A DNA stretch of 64,000 bases from Straminergon stramineum (lineage: Eukaryota; Streptophyta; Bryopsida; Hypnales; Calliergonaceae): contig OY987269.1 of NCBI GenBank assembly GCA_963920665.1, positions 20,710,501-20,774,500 of the forward strand. The letters run 5' to 3'. Every line of letters begins with the position of its first letter. Position 1 is the first letter of the stretch. Positions 22,237 through 35,568 of the stretch are shown piece after piece. The position numbers and the translations under genes were made by a program. The notes under the pieces were generated by a model. It saw nothing but the letters and a program-made list of their open reading frames with translations. It was not told the origin of the DNA and searched no databases.

Positions 22237-23926
22237 ATGGAAGCAACAGCGACTACCATGCGGCGGGTGCAATACTCCAAGTACCACGGCGGCAGCCAGG
22301 CTCTCGAGGTAAGCTCCGCGCACAACCCTCATGCCTCGATTCATTGGTCTAAGTATTTTCTTGAAATTAGCAGCATTTCACGTAGCGTCATGTGCCCGAT
22401 CGAATTGACGAATTCTTTTATCCGTTCAACTGTTCTGCGCAATCATCTTTTGGACTGTCGAAGAATGGTCGAACGAGCATGCAGTACGGAATTTTGCATT
22501 CACCGCTCTCTTCAGCAGAAGGTCACGTACACTTTCATGCACACGAACTGTTCGTGAAGCTAATTGGAAGAAATTGTAAATCTGTGGTTTATGGAACACT
22601 GGTGATGGTGATGGTGATGATGATGAGGCATGACGGAATTGATTACAGTACGGGTTGGGTGGATTGTTGGGGTGGCGCGCATGCAGTTTGTGGAAGTGCT
22701 GATTCCGAAACCTGGCAAGGGGCAGATGTTGGTGAAGGTGGAAGCCGTGAGCGTTAATCCGGTGGACTGGCGCATCCAGGATGGGGCAGCCAGGCCTCTC
22801 TTGCCCTTTCGCTTCCCTTTTGTCCCCGGCACCGACGTTGCGGGGGAGGTTGTCAAGTTGGGGCCTGCGGTGTCGGGATTCTGCCCCGGCGACAAGGTCA
22901 TCACGTATCTCCATGTTTTGGTAATTAATCTGCTCGATCTCGATCTCTCCACCACTTATTCAGTACATTCACCCAAGTACCCCGCCTCGATATACCGCAT
23001 GCATTCCAGTTTACACTGTTCTATGAAAAGCTCGCTAACCCATGCGAAGTGCAAATGTGTATATGTATGTGCGCTGGTAGTTCATTTTAGCAAGCCATGT
23101 ACATGAAGAAAAGAAGTATGTATTGCACCATTAATTAAGTAATTAGTAAGCATTCCCAATATATTCATCCAATACGTCGTCAATGCTGACTGGTGTGATT
23201 GAGTAGAAGGGGGGCGCCTCAGCGGAGTACGCAATTGCATCGGCAGCGAGGACGGTCCATCGGCCCTCGGAAGTGTCTGCGGCCGAAGGCGCTTGTGCCG
23301 TGGTGGCGGGATACACTGCCCTTCAAAGCGCTAGGCAGGCGGGCCTGAAGAGCTTCGCTGGAGGCAGCGAGCACCTGAACGTCCTCATCCCCGGCGCCTC
23401 GGGTGGCGTCGGCGTCCTGCTGCTGCAGCTTGTGAAGCTGGCAGGTGCGCATGCGACAGTGACATGCGGAGAGCGCAATATGGAGCTTATGCGGAGCCTG
23501 CAAGCGGACGAGGTGCTGGACTACCGCACACCAGAGGGCGCAAATTACGTGAGTCCGTCGGGTAGAAAGTACCACATAGTGTTCAACTGCGCGCATTTTG
23601 TGCCGGTGTCGATATTTGCGGAGCAAATGCAACCGAGGAAAGGAAAAGTAATCGACCTAACGCCCTCGCTGGCGGGCATCTTGGACGTTGGTTGGAACCG
23701 AGTGCGCAGAGTCCTGGCGAGAGGGAGTGGAGCGCAGTCGGAGAATTTCTACCTTTTAGACAACTTGCAGGATCTGGAGACAATGATGGAGTTAATGGGC
23801 TCGGGCAAGTTGAAGGCGGTGGTGGACTCAAGCTTTCCGTTGAGTCGCGCCGGGGATGCGTGGGATCGCAGCATTGGGCGCCACTCCTCTGGCAAAATCC
23901 TCATCTACCCAACCTCTTCGATCTGA
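22237..23926 (+). CDS. ceQORH-type quinone oxidoreductase (medium-chain dehydrogenase/reductase)
   Basis: Predicted NAD(P)H-dependent quinone/enone oxidoreductase of the zinc-independent MDR family. Its closest recognised relative is the Arabidopsis chloroplast-envelope quinone oxidoreductase homologue, which reaches the envelope without a cleaved transit peptide. Exons are 22237-22308, 22687-22920 and 23207-23926, all phase 0, giving about 341 residues (Arabidopsis about 329). Family marks are VNPVDWRIQ and FPFVPGTDVAGEVV in the GroES-like half, the nucleotide-binding loop GASGGVG (about residues 165-171), CGERNMELMRSLQADEVLDY and a C-terminal SGKILIYP. The start at 22237 lies in a short exon matching the family's first 24 residues. 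The exon-3 acceptor is TAG (23204-23206); an acceptor three bases later would drop one Lys. Plastid location is inferred from the homologue only. Confidence 0.88.
22598..22628. repeat. GGTGAT/GATGAT trinucleotide repeat in oxidoreductase intron 1
   Basis: A short run of GGTGATGGTGATGATGATGA lies within the first intron. On the reverse strand it reads as a poly-His ORF, which is an artefact. Confidence 0.7.
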
Positions 23927-25193
23927 GGCCGCAGCTGTTCCGGAATATTCACGGGTCTGCTAGCTAGCATGCAACTCCTGAACATCAGTAATTAACGCAA
24001 GCTTGCTTGCTCGCTCTGTCAAGGCAATTTTATATATACATACACTACATTCAACCCTGGATTCAACCACGCATTTGCTTGCAAATGCTGGTCCCGGCGC
24101 TGTGTGCATTCTCTTCGTTCAATGATTGTTATAGTTATAATTGTTGTCCCTCAATGATAAAGCATGGTCTTAGGAGTCGGGACTATTTTCGGCTCATGAT
24201 CATCTGATCAGAGTTCCATTCGTAGACTGTGATTGCATGTGAGCAGAATTTCCGGATTCAAGGACCATGCTTAACTATATCGGCGAACGTAAACCTAGCT
24301 TTACTGTGAAAGATGGGTAACGTTCCCCTTCGGCACTAGGCCTTCGGGCAATTTTCTTGACAGGATTTTTCTTAATGCATGATGCTGCTGCAGTTCAGAC
24401 CCAGCTGCTTTCAGAATCATAATAATACAAATTTTCAACTTTTAGTTTGCCGTTTGGCGTCCGTTACTCTTGGTGAATGTATACGTATGGCGCAGGAGTG
24501 AACATTTTGTCACTTTGTTTGAAAGCTTGCTGGAAGTTAGGGTTTGGGGTTTAGTGATAGAAACATGAATCTCTAAAGAAACTATGTTAAGCAAACGTAC
24601 ATGATCGACTGTACCTGAAACTGATATAAAATCTCTGCATTAATAAGAGTCAAGCAAGACATGAACAAGATCAAACTTACGCTGATCTAACAGAAGTCAT
24701 CATGTAATTAGTATTTGATTAGTGCCTCTTTGAAATTTCGATCGCTCGTTACTCCATTCAAACAAAGACGAATATTAGAAGTCCAAAACTTAATTAAACA
24801 AAAGACTATGAAAATGGGTTCATCCCATATAAAAGTACTCCTCTCATCATTTCGCATGTTCTAATGTAAAACGAAAGCAAAAACTAGAATTTCATCCCAT
24901 ATATAAAGTGCTCTGGTCTCACCAAATATCCGAAGTCAGAACTCAGGAATGTTCCGATGCGCGCAGCTCTCTAAGGAAATTCCTTCGAAGCCCAGGCGAG
25001 CAAGCTAGTTCAATATCCCACAATTTCACATCATAAGGCGCACTGCACACAACTGAAGGGCATACAAAAATAAGACCGTAGAAAATTCCGAGGAGCTCCT
25101 TGGTAACTAAGTTGATCTTCCTCTTATCATCCGCCTCCCCTGTAATCAACTTTTGAAAACAGGACAGCATAGACTTGTCTAAATGCATCCACT
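23927..25193. other. Convergent intergenic region (3' ends of oxidoreductase and UBP1-A)
   Basis: The two genes end tail-to-tail, so this holds both 3'UTRs and polyadenylation sites. A telo-box-like TTAGGGTTTGGGGTTTA occurs at 24537-24553. No further gene is supported. Confidence 0.5.
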
Positions 25194-28100
25194 CTAATAG
25201 AAGGCATGTTGCTGGCTCAATGCCCCTGAAACCAAACCTCCTCCTTGCTGGAAACTATCGTAAATACCCCGACTTCCGGAACCTCCCAAAGTAGCGCCTT
25301 GACCTAGGCCCATCCCCAAACTCTGATGAGGTAGGGGTAACAGGGCACGCCCAGCAGCTTGCGTCAGCCCAAGTTGCCGTTGATACGCTAAAAGGTCAGC
25401 AGCACCATAGCCAAGGTTCATTCCAGATGCTATTACTCCCTGGTAAGGACCACCTGGAGGGGGAGGGGGGAGGGGTCCAGAGGATGACCCAGGCACGGTG
25501 GGTTTACTGCCCCACGAACACTGCCACACCAGCGACCAACGTCATTTTCTGATGCTAGATATTTTCTATCTAAGAATAAGATGTCATACCAGTATCCGGG
25601 AGAGATTACATCACCAAACACTCCTATGCCTACAAGGTTCGTGCATAAAATCTAGACGTATCATTCAAAATCCATACGATTTGAAGACTAACCCTTACAC
25701 AGACCAACACGAAATGAACAATGAGCCGGAGAGAAATACTGAATGGAATCTTTGAAATGTTCCGAAGCGCGGGACGAAAACACAAAAAACAAAACCAGAG
25801 ATGATGACTGATGCGACCAATGGCATGTACCACGTCCACATACCTTCACGGACTTGCCGCACATCACCCTACCATTGGCTGCTTGAATTGCGTAAGCAGC
25901 CTCGTCGTGAGTACGATACCGCACGAAACCAAAGCCCTTGTCCTTTGTCACTCGTACATCCTCGATAACGCCGGCTCCCAGGGTGTGGAATTGTCGATGA
26001 AGCTCTGCTTGGGTAACCTGCTCACAACAGGTCGCCATTTACACATCACAACAATTACCTACCACCATGCTATGCTCCGGCCGACGGGGACGTGCGTACA
26101 TCACAGATCAAGCTACAGTTCCAAATCACAGCTTTGGGGTCCTACGGCGTCCCTCTCATCAGAACTGACAGGACGACCACACTGACCTAGCTAGGGCAGC
26201 ATCCACAATCTTAATCAGCCAAAGACAAGGAAGCATCTCATCCTGAACTCTGCACCATGAGGTTTCAGCGAAAATCCAACAGAGTTTAGCACTGTTATAG
26301 GATGCCTTCAGGTAACAATGACCACACGCTCCACTCTGTTTAAAATACACATGACAGACACTAACAGCCCTAGTGCATTGGATGCACATAAACGCACCTA
26401 CATAATGTGTTTTACCTGATGAGCCAGATTTCCAACGTACACCGTGGTGTACTGAGAATTGTTCTCCGGTCCATCTCCGGCAGAATCTTCTTGACGATCT
26501 TCAGAGCGTCCGTCTGCAGCACAGCACAGCTACTGACATTGAGGACAGAAGTTCATGATCCCAGTAGTATACTTAAAATCATGAGAAAGCCATCCAGCCT
26601 CCAGACGTCCTAGGTCAGCAAGAGGCAAGAGCACAGTGGGACTTTCCATCACATTGGCAATTTCAGTTTAAGGGAAAATTTTGGCACAATTGTACTAAAC
26701 TTAAGTTTATGCCTGCCCAAGTTATCGAGTAATAATCGCTTACGCATCTCACTTTTCGCAAGCTAAAAAAGTTACCATTCAGTGATTTGCGTGGACATAT
26801 AAACATCTGATTTCAAACAAATCTTGCGGAGCTAAGTCCGAAAATGAAATGGGCGAGGATGCACTCAGATGTTGGGATGAACCTTGGCCGGTTGGAGATT
26901 GAAGCCCTGCAGCCTGATCAACATTGCCGTTCGTACCCTGCCCATGCCCAGAATTATTGGTTTCTTCAGCCTGAGCATTGCTGTTTGTCTTCGTCGCCCA
27001 ATTGCATCGAATCTGCCGTGTTCCCAGAAACTTTCCTGCCAGCGGTATTTACACATCGTTCAATGTTCTTGCAATCGATCATCGATACCAGATAAGAGCC
27101 TTCCGAGCGCCAAGCATAAGAACGACAACCTGAGATCGGCAAGAAGTGCTAAGCATGCAGGGATTTCAAGGTACTACCCTTACCACATCGTTTCAGAGGT
27201 TGCCTGTCTTCCAGAGATTCTTAAAATGACCCACTTGGCTACAAGTAAGACCGTGTAATCTATGACTTCACAGTCAGCCCTCATCTCAAGAATAGGATTG
27301 CACTCTGGGGACAATTCCTTGAGGCTACCAGTGACTGGGAAGAGCGGAAATGATCGTTTACCCGTCATCTCGGAAATTGCACACTCTGCTTCCTGCATAA
27401 ACCAGAGAATGAAATCCCAGCACTCAGTGTATCAATGCCTCGAATATCCAAGATATGGAAAAAATCTAGTGAATAAGCTGACAGTGAAAGAATTTGTTTT
27501 AAGCCTTCGAAGTTAAGATTTAATTTATGATCGTCAGATGATTGTTGCTGAAAATAATACCAAAAAGACTTAAAAGAAAATTACTGGGAATTCCAACAAT
27601 GATAAAAATGGCAGAAAGTTTCTCAAATTAGTTTAAAACAGCCACCCTGGTGTAGATGGGATTCCATTCCCTACCAAGGCTTGCCTGGACCTTCACAAAG
27701 CCGCTCTGGAAGAAAAATAGCCTGAACCTACCTGCTGACTTCTGAAAGAAACAAAGCCGAAACCCCTAGAGCGACCTGAGCGTTGATCCCACATAACTCG
27801 TGCATCTCTGTTCAACAACCCAACGTTCAAAAAAAGGTATGCAAACTGAAATATAATAAGTGAAAGCTGATACATGATCAGTTGGCAGACTTCTGATGGA
27901 CATGCTGGATCCTTCCTTGCGAGAAAGTTCAACGATTAAGGACGAACGCATACAACAAAATGATCAGATGAACAAGAATTCCTGGATCAATTCCTCGGAG
28001 CAGTCAGAAGTTCTTCATTAGTGAAGAAGACATGATAACCTCCTCATTCACTAGGAAAATCCAAGCATGCAAGCAAACGCAGACGGGCTGTTTTCGTGAA

Positions 28101-30368
28101 ATGGTAGACATTGGATCTTAAGAAATGTCTGATATGGCTGGGAGTATCAATTTTAGAAAAATGGCCCTTGTGCTCTAGAAGTTTCATTACATCGTCCACA
28201 AAGCAACTGCTTGAAACGGGTTACATATAATCTCAAACAAAGCTGTACAAGATCAATGACTGATTGATGTTTGTCCTTCCAAAATGAATATCCTAACTCT
28301 CAAAAGACATATGGCACTGACAAAATCGGTCAAACGAACAGCTCTGTAAGCACCAGCTGGAGCAAGAGTGACTACTATCATTCAGATGCGATACATGACT
28401 GGCTTAACAAAGAAACTTACGAGCAGCTTGGGTAGACGCAGAACGCAGCAAACAAAGTTGCATCAGTTACCTCCGCACTCAAATCTCCCACGAAAACATT
28501 GTAGTGCCCTGGTGTCACTTCATGCTTCAGTACAAACTAAACCAATGTGTGCTGTTACTAAAAGCAATATAACTCAGTGTCCAGCATCATTAGATAGTAC
28601 CTGTTGTGTCTTCCCTTTGTCCACTTGCATACGCCCAATTGACCTTGATAGACTGCCCAAACCTGCATGATATCCTCTAAGCCTATATTAGTGCTTATCA
28701 AGTTATCACGTCCAGGGAGAGCTTATTAAATGCACTAAAAAACAGAGTGTTCATATGCGACTTCTAATTGATGGCTATTGCATCTAGTCCTTACATTTGT
28801 CTGCCATTCAGAGTTGATATTGCGGCTGCAGCGGCACGGTGGTCATAATAGTCCACGAACCCATAAGATGACTGCCATGATAACGAGTGAGAGACTAGTA
28901 CAAAGGACCAAAAAACCCTGGACAGCGATGAGCAAAACGGAAATAGCAATTCCCTCTGCAAAAGCAATGTCTCCGGACTGGGCAAGTTTTTAGAGAAGGG
29001 AAGGCAACAAATGTCCACATCGAAAGAAAGCAGACTACTATGGTCGAAAGTGAATTCATCTTGCAGGGAATCGGGATTGTACCTTGTCTTTTCTAATAAG
29101 TTTGCAGCCCTCTAGAGCACCTACACTGGCGAACACCTCAGCAAGAAGGCCTTCAGTGACCTTAGTGTGTATGTTGCCTACGTACCTGCACATGAGCCCC
29201 CTTCTCGGAACGATGGGAATCTAGGTAGCCGAGAACACGATCTATATTTCATAAAAATAGATCCACCTGCCTTCAAAGAATTACGAAAAGAAGATGCCCA
29301 GAGACTGCTCGATTTCAAGTGAGGATAAAGCCCCAGGAGGGAATTTCCATAAAATTATTACATTCTCGTCAAAATGACAAAGATAGAACAATTGTACTAA
29401 ACTTAAATCTACAACTGCCTTAGTTATGCAACAAACTTTTGGCAATCAGAAAAGTGTCAATTTAATTGAAATTGCCTTCCAGTGTCGAAACAAATATCCC
29501 AAAACGTCTGAATGTTTTGGAAGCAGCATTCAATTTGAACCCGTTTTACCTTCATTAATTAATACGTTGGAATTTGAAGTGATCAAGGAATCAATGTGGA
29601 GAGGGTTGCAGACTTGAAGGAAGGCTGGACTGGGTTAAGAAAAGTAAAAGTTTACTCACACGCTACGGCAAGAAGTCGCATCGAAACCGGGGGGCAGGTT
29701 ACCGCTTGGCATTGGTTCCATCTGCAAAAGGGAGCGAGAAATCGACCTACTTTAACAACGAGAGAAAATATTTCAGATCTCAGGAGATCACTCTCGCAAT
29801 CTGGATGCTCAACTGTGTCTACTGCATGACAGCGTGGAGCAACTCTGGCATGTTTCACAGCGTAAGAGCCACTATACGATTTGTCTACACATCCAAGTAC
29901 TCCTTGTAATAGCCAATGGCTGTGTCAGATCATTCTCAATAATCGATCATCGTGGCAATTCCAGCAGTAAAATCTTTCCAACATATCCAGAAGGTGGCTA
30001 CACCATAGGATGCAATAGCTTCTGACAGGCGAGTTTCCCATCATCATCCATGTCAAGTTGATAACGACTACCACTTCAACATATAAGCACATCACAGGCT
30101 CTGTTTCAAAGCACCAACAACGAAACACTCCAAATTAAAACTCTTCTCCTGCAGACGTAAACTTCAGCTAATAAAACATAACAGCACTCCAGGAAAAACT
30201 CAAGGGTGGGAAGAGTTCATTTGCCTGTGGCATAGCAGCAAGCAAGCCTGCGTGGTAAATTGTCTGCTGCTGCTGTTGCTGCTGCTGGAGAAGAGCCTGC
30301 TGCACTAGACTCTGCTGTTTCAACCGCTGCTGATATTGCAGTTGCTCATTCTGCTGCATAGCATACAT
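25194..30368 (-). CDS. UBP1: UBP1-type oligouridylate-binding protein, copy A (three RRMs)
   Basis: UBP1 proteins are nuclear-enriched, U-rich RNA-binding proteins related to animal TIA-1; they act in pre-mRNA processing, mRNA stability and stress granules. Twelve exons: 30368-30225, 29721-29660, 29185-29083, 28871-28795, 28662-28601, 28508-28421, 27807-27732, 27392-27362, 27035-26883, 26513-26416, 26017-25844, 25520-25194; about 464 residues, in frame throughout. It has a Gln-rich N-terminus, RRM1 ([14 protein letters not shown]), RRM2 ([14 protein letters not shown]), RRM3 ([14 protein letters not shown]) and a Pro/Gly/Gln-rich tail after CSWGSKP. Exon number and phases equal copy B. Oddities: intron 1 begins CAG/GCAAAT, a GC donor; KW after RRM2 exon 8 is KF; exon 7 is identical to copy B. 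No telo-box was seen upstream. No disabling change was found. Confidence 0.92.
30263..30297 (-). repeat. CAG/CAA repeat encoding the Gln tract of UBP1-A
   Basis: Reading on the minus strand, a CAG/CAA run encodes eight consecutive Gln in the N-terminal region. The equivalent part of copy B is interrupted by Asn and Pro (QQNQPQPQQ). Confidence 0.75.
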
Positions 30369-31540
30369 TCTGGTAAAGTCACCCTCGGTATTCCTGCCCT
30401 AACTCGCAGTACAGAATATCACGGCTCTGACAGCAAATGTCAACGACATACAAGAGAGTGTGAGAAGGTTCCAAAGCAAATCTGGACACCGCCGAAGAAC
30501 AACTGCCTCTCTGACTTCTACCACAACATCAAACCACAGAGTCACGACCTCGCCAGCTACCTACATGGCAAGCTTCCAATTCGGCAACTTCACAAAGATC
30601 AATTAAGCCTCGATACTCTGCACAATGCAAGAGCCAGAACGTCGTCAAATTTGTGCTTCTGCATATCAAAACACTCCGCCACTCTCACCATAGCTGACTC
30701 TTACTACTCATCTCCAAGTCAAAACACACACACAAAAGAACAGAAAAGAACACGATCAATCAGACATTGGCCCTAGATTACGCAGAATGCCGTTCAAGAA
30801 CGTTCACGTTTCCTAGCTCACCGGTGAATTGCACACCACTTTCTACGTTTTTCAATGCATATCTAAGAGGTTTAATTTCTTTCGAATATCACAGATTTAA
30901 AAACAATAATCAAGAAGAAAGCAACCGCTCGTTCGATCAAGGTTCGGTAATCCTGGAATATTTGGCTTCTCTTCGTAACAACGCATTAACCAGACCAGAT
31001 GACACAAATATAAAATGCGCAGGCCAAAACTCGAACATATGCACCGCAGAGCCGTACTGGCATTCAAGAACATCGCGAGCAAAAAGAGAGCATATGCATA
31101 ATCGTGAACAGATAATGATGAACTCCCTTTCCATGTCACATGCTCCGAGGGAGTTGACGCACAGATCGAACTTGCAATGACGCCATGGATCGGTCGCTCA
31201 ATTGCAAGTGATGACAGAGCGAAAGCGCGCAATGAAGTGATCAAATATGTGTTAATTAATTGAACTTGTGATGAAGAAGGTTTTATTAACTTACAATTCT
31301 GGGAGTGGAGGTCACTTCGTCTTGAATGGAGCAGCGAGCAAGAGAGAAGAAGGGAAGGAAGGAAGGACGACGAAGAAAGGGACGGCGATGGCAGTTAAGC
31401 TTGAAACACACTGCCAACAACCGACACTCGCAACAGACTCCGAAGTGGTTCCAATGGCTCTGCATTGGAGATTGAAGGCAGGATGGATGGATTAATACTG
31501 AGTGGATGAATGGTTAGATGGATGAATGAATGAGCTTCGC
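30369..31540. promoter_or_regulatory. UBP1-A upstream region with GGAT-rich repeats
   Basis: No protein family is recognised in the ORFs on either strand. GAAGGAAGGAAGGA occurs at about 31345-31365 and GGATGGATGGAT with GGATGAATG repeats at about 31478-31537. Leader exons are possible but cannot be placed from sequence alone. Confidence 0.4.
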
Positions 31541-34500
31541 TGTCTCATCTATTATATTCATTACACATTGTCAAGCGATTTGTCACGACTCATTGTCACA
31601 AATTTGGTCACATTTTCATCCCGATTATTTCATCCTATCATGTTGAATGTTTTCATCCGGTTTTGTAAGGGTGAGAGTCAACACACTGTACAATCCATTT
31701 ACTCCTAAGTTCCATGTTATATTGCAATAGATTTGTGCTAGTTTGCTTTAACCGCTTTGAAGCATTTGAAGGCCATATTCCATTGGGAATCTAGAGTTTT
31801 GAATTGTAATGGAGGATCACTCAAAATTGAATATGTTCCCACAAGCATGCCCATAAATTCCAAGGAATACATAGATGTTTGTTTGATGACGTTGAAATTA
31901 TGGCACAAATTTATCTAAAAGAAAGCCCCAATAACTCAAAAAATAAGTAAATGTTTGTTGCACATTGTTCAACATGAGGATATTTAAATGGAGGCATGGA
32001 ATCTAAAAAATTTAGCAACATCACTTGGTTTATGGACCTTACATTTCACTAGTTTGTTGCAAATGCAAGAAATACTACTTTCAATAGGCATTGTTCATAG
32101 GTTGCACAATATTTTTGAAAGTTCTTCACATTTTCTTTCTTATGAACTTCTAGGCTACATTGGGTCTAGATAAAGAAATTTTCCTTCCCTATTGCCATAA
32201 TAATTTTGATGTTGCACATTTGATACTCCAATCATGATCAAATACAAGATTTATTGAAAAATCTTTCAAGAAGTATACCCTCTCTAAGTTTATTATTAGA
32301 CCTTCAATGGGCACTTTTTATTACTTCTTGAAAGATTTTTCAATAAATTTTCCTTGAAAAACAAATGGAATTGGCATCTAATCCCAGTCATTTCATATTT
32401 TTTGGAGTTTTATAGAATTTGTTAATAAGTTTATGAAGTTGAAATAAAGTGGTCACTATTGGGATCTAAAGTCATCCTCTTTTTGAAATGTATACTATTT
32501 GTACATTGTTGGTGCAATGAGAAAGCAAAATGTACTTCTACGTTTGAGAACACTTTTAGAGCCTAAGTCTTTTATGGACCTCCTACCTTCCTACAACTTT
32601 GAAATTATAAATTCTATTCACATGAATATGGTTCGACTCTTTGAATAAAATGGGTATTCAACACATTTAGCACGTGAGCTCTTTTCATCAATAATTTAAG
32701 AGAAAATAAGATAAATAACATTTTCTGAAGTTTGAAAAAATTATGTCCTTGATAGAAGACATTAAATGTCCCCAATCAAACTATACAAAAGACCAAACAT
32801 AACAAAAACACCAAGTGTGGATGAATCCATTCTAAAACATACACTTTTGTATACCAGTATTACAAGTTTATAACAAATACAAATCTAAAAATGATTGGTG
32901 GAACATTGCTTAATCCCATAAGTCCTTGAGTATATTTTCACTGAAAACGCTCCAGAATTGGCACTTCTAGTACAAGTACTAAATTTTAGAAAATAGAATA
33001 AAATTTGGACACATATAACCATAGGATCTTGTATTAAGTTGGTTTGAGAAGATGTGGAAAAAATTTCAAAATTTTTCACCGCATGGATTAAAAGATATTA
33101 GCTTTCAAATTCACAAAAATCATTTTTTGGGCCCTTCAAAAAACTAAGTAGCTACACTTCACAAGTTCACATTTGTATGAAAAAATGTTTATAAAATGGT
33201 GGTGATTCTTTGGATTCATTATTCAAGGTAATTTGACTACATTCTTGAAAAACTTTAGATCATTTGGAATTACACAACATATAGGAAAAAAATAGTAAGT
33301 AGAAAGAAGTAGAGAATGATTCAAAATATAAAATTGATAAGAATTTAGTTATGGAATTGAAAAATTCCAATCTCAATTATTGAAATTTTTTCATAAACAA
33401 TCTACATCCTAGAATTTATTTTTTTCAAAAAATATTAAAAATTGAATAAATTAAAGGACTTGAAAGTTTATTTTATAGTAGAGAATCCATAATTGCCCGC
33501 AAACTAAAACTCCTCATAACTTTGGACTCATTGATGAAAATGGAATGATTCAAGATTGACATGTATATATAACTCTAGAAAACCAATTTTTGATTTTTGT
33601 TTATAAAAAAGTGATTTTTTCTGATTAGACTAGGTTGCCCACCTATATAAAAAAATAACATATTAGGCCATAACTTTTGACTCATATTTCCAAATGTCAT
33701 GAAATTTAGCACACATGAAAGATATTCTTTGTCCCCACCTTCTATTCAAATTTTAACCTAGAATATAATAATCCCTAGTCACATATACCCTCTTCAAATT
33801 TCTATGCTGCCAAAAAATGCATGTTGGTCCTTGGGTCAATTAGAAGGTTTGTGTGGTAGAATAGAATAGAAGGTATTTGAGTGAGTAAGGTCCTTACATA
33901 CAATCTCTAGTATGAAAAGTTCTATCTTTCTTGATTATTCATTAGGGTTTGTTTGGAATTTTTGATTGAAAACAACTACTAAACGAAACACAAAAATGGA
34001 TTTTCTTAAAGTAACTACATCAATACCTCCTACCATGTTCTAGCCCATCCACAATATGATCATGTAATTGCGTCCAAAATTATGTCTTAACATCCTATAC
34101 TTAAAAACAATATAACAACTATCTCTATCACATCCAATTAAGAATCATATAATACAATTCTTAGAATTCACATTTTACAATGACCACTTTTGAGTAGAAG
34201 TGGTCTTTGCTAAATTAAACAAATGTCAATTACTCATACAAGATTTCAATAAGAAAAGATGGACTACCCAATCCCTGATTGTCATCACAATGGGTGGTAT
34301 AGGAACAACATATTCCATCCATCACAACATCACATGAAACATTACCAATCCCAACACACACTATCAATCAAACCTAAACCAAATCAACAACATCACAATG
34401 AAATACTCCACATACATTCTACTACATAAATGCAAATTAGAAAACAATCATTCTCTACTAACAAACATAGACTACTAAGTCTATACACTAAATAACTAAT

Positions 34501-35027
34501 GGACAACTCACACATGTAGACTACTAAATCTCATATATTATATAACTATGGATAACTCACAAACATAACAATATAAACAATAAATCATAATCTACACAAA
34601 ATCACATAGAGTCTCTCATGTCTAACAATTGTAAGGTAGAAACACCTGAAACATCTTTGCACCCATTCATACACAATAGATTTCCTACGAAGTGTCTCTA
34701 GACTTTCATTAAAGTGTCATTAAACTCTCTTCTTACTTAATTGCAATTAGTTGATTTCTAATTTTGTCAAATTCCAATTTAAAATCCAATTGTATGACAA
34801 TTTTAGTGGTCTAGGGAGCTTCCACTTTGAAAATTCGTAGTAATTATATGGCATATTTGGAAATCATAATTTAATTTTTTAAAAACTCATGATTTTCTAT
34901 AGAAAGGTGCCTTCAACCCTTAGGACTTACTTATATTGATGGTTTTAGGTGTTTCCACTGAATGTAGTCTTAGTGTAACTTGTCCTTGACGCTTGGGACT
35001 CAATGTAGGGCCTAAGATGAACAACTT
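31541..35027. other. AT-rich repeat island between the two UBP1 copies
   Basis: About 3.5 kb without a supportable gene. It includes the perfect hairpin at 32249-32348. The segment 33300-33850 resembles the interior of the long TTAA-type elements in wording, but clean ends were not found. This island separates what must once have been adjacent tandem duplicates. Confidence 0.5.
32249..32348. repeat. Perfect 27-bp inverted repeat (hairpin, 46-bp loop)
   Basis: The arm 32249-32275 (begins ATTTATTGAAAAATC, ends AAGAAGTA) is the exact reverse complement of 32322-32348. Such a perfect stem in otherwise decayed AT-rich DNA suggests recent origin or selection. It could be a foldback element core or a small-RNA hairpin. 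Confidence 0.75.
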
Positions 35028-35031
35028 TTAA

Positions 35032-35564
35032 CCCCTAAATGTCCAAATTCATTTCTAGAATTGACAATTTGAGAAAAATTGTTACAAAGTGCTCTTCGGA
35101 AGCATATTTTGGAAGTGATATACAAGTAAAAGTTGTATATTTTCATTTGTAGATCCCATTTGTATGATTAGATTCACCGATGCTGTCACCAATCTTTTTT
35201 CATTAATTTTGAAAGAGAAATTCCTAAATTCCTTTAAAATTCAATTACAAACAAAATATTATCCTTTTTTGATTAAAATTTGTTAGAATGGATATGAAAT
35301 GAGGTTCACTTCACATGGTGATTTTTTAAACCAATTTTGAACTAAAGTCAATGCAATTTGACCACTTGACATACTTGCATATTTGTAATTTTAGAAAAAT
35401 ATGTACTCTAGTAACACCAAATCCAACCCTTAGATAGGTTAACAACTTGATAACATGTCACTCACCACAAATTATAATAACTTTCATCCTAGTAGTTAGG
35501 AGGATTAAACTTGAGATTCTGTCTACTCATTGTCCAAAAAATGGACATCAAAACACTTAGGGGG
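35032..35564. mobile_element. TTAA-type element, family B copy 2 (533 bp)
   Basis: The left end is CCCCTAAATGTCC preceded by TTAA (35028-35031); the right end is CTTAGGGGG followed by TTAA (35565-35568). It is collinear with 3335-3914 over its full length, with a deletion of some tens of bases in the middle. It is non-coding. Confidence 0.78.
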
Positions 35565-35568
35565 TTAA

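Noticed and set aside
22426..22914. 162-codon minus-strand ORF
   Set aside because: Lies antisense to the oxidoreductase exon and intron and is not itself recognisable.
22560..22955. Minus-strand ORF with a run of nine His
   Set aside because: It is the antisense of oxidoreductase exon 2 plus the intronic GGTGAT repeat; no independent support.
24943..25188. 81-codon minus-strand ORF just downstream of UBP1-A
   Set aside because: It starts a few bases beyond the UBP1-A stop on the same strand and is most likely 3'UTR.
30336..31244. ORFs of 115-146 codons on both strands upstream of UBP1-A
   Set aside because: They overlap one another on opposite strands and resemble no known family; they most likely lie in promoter or leader sequence.
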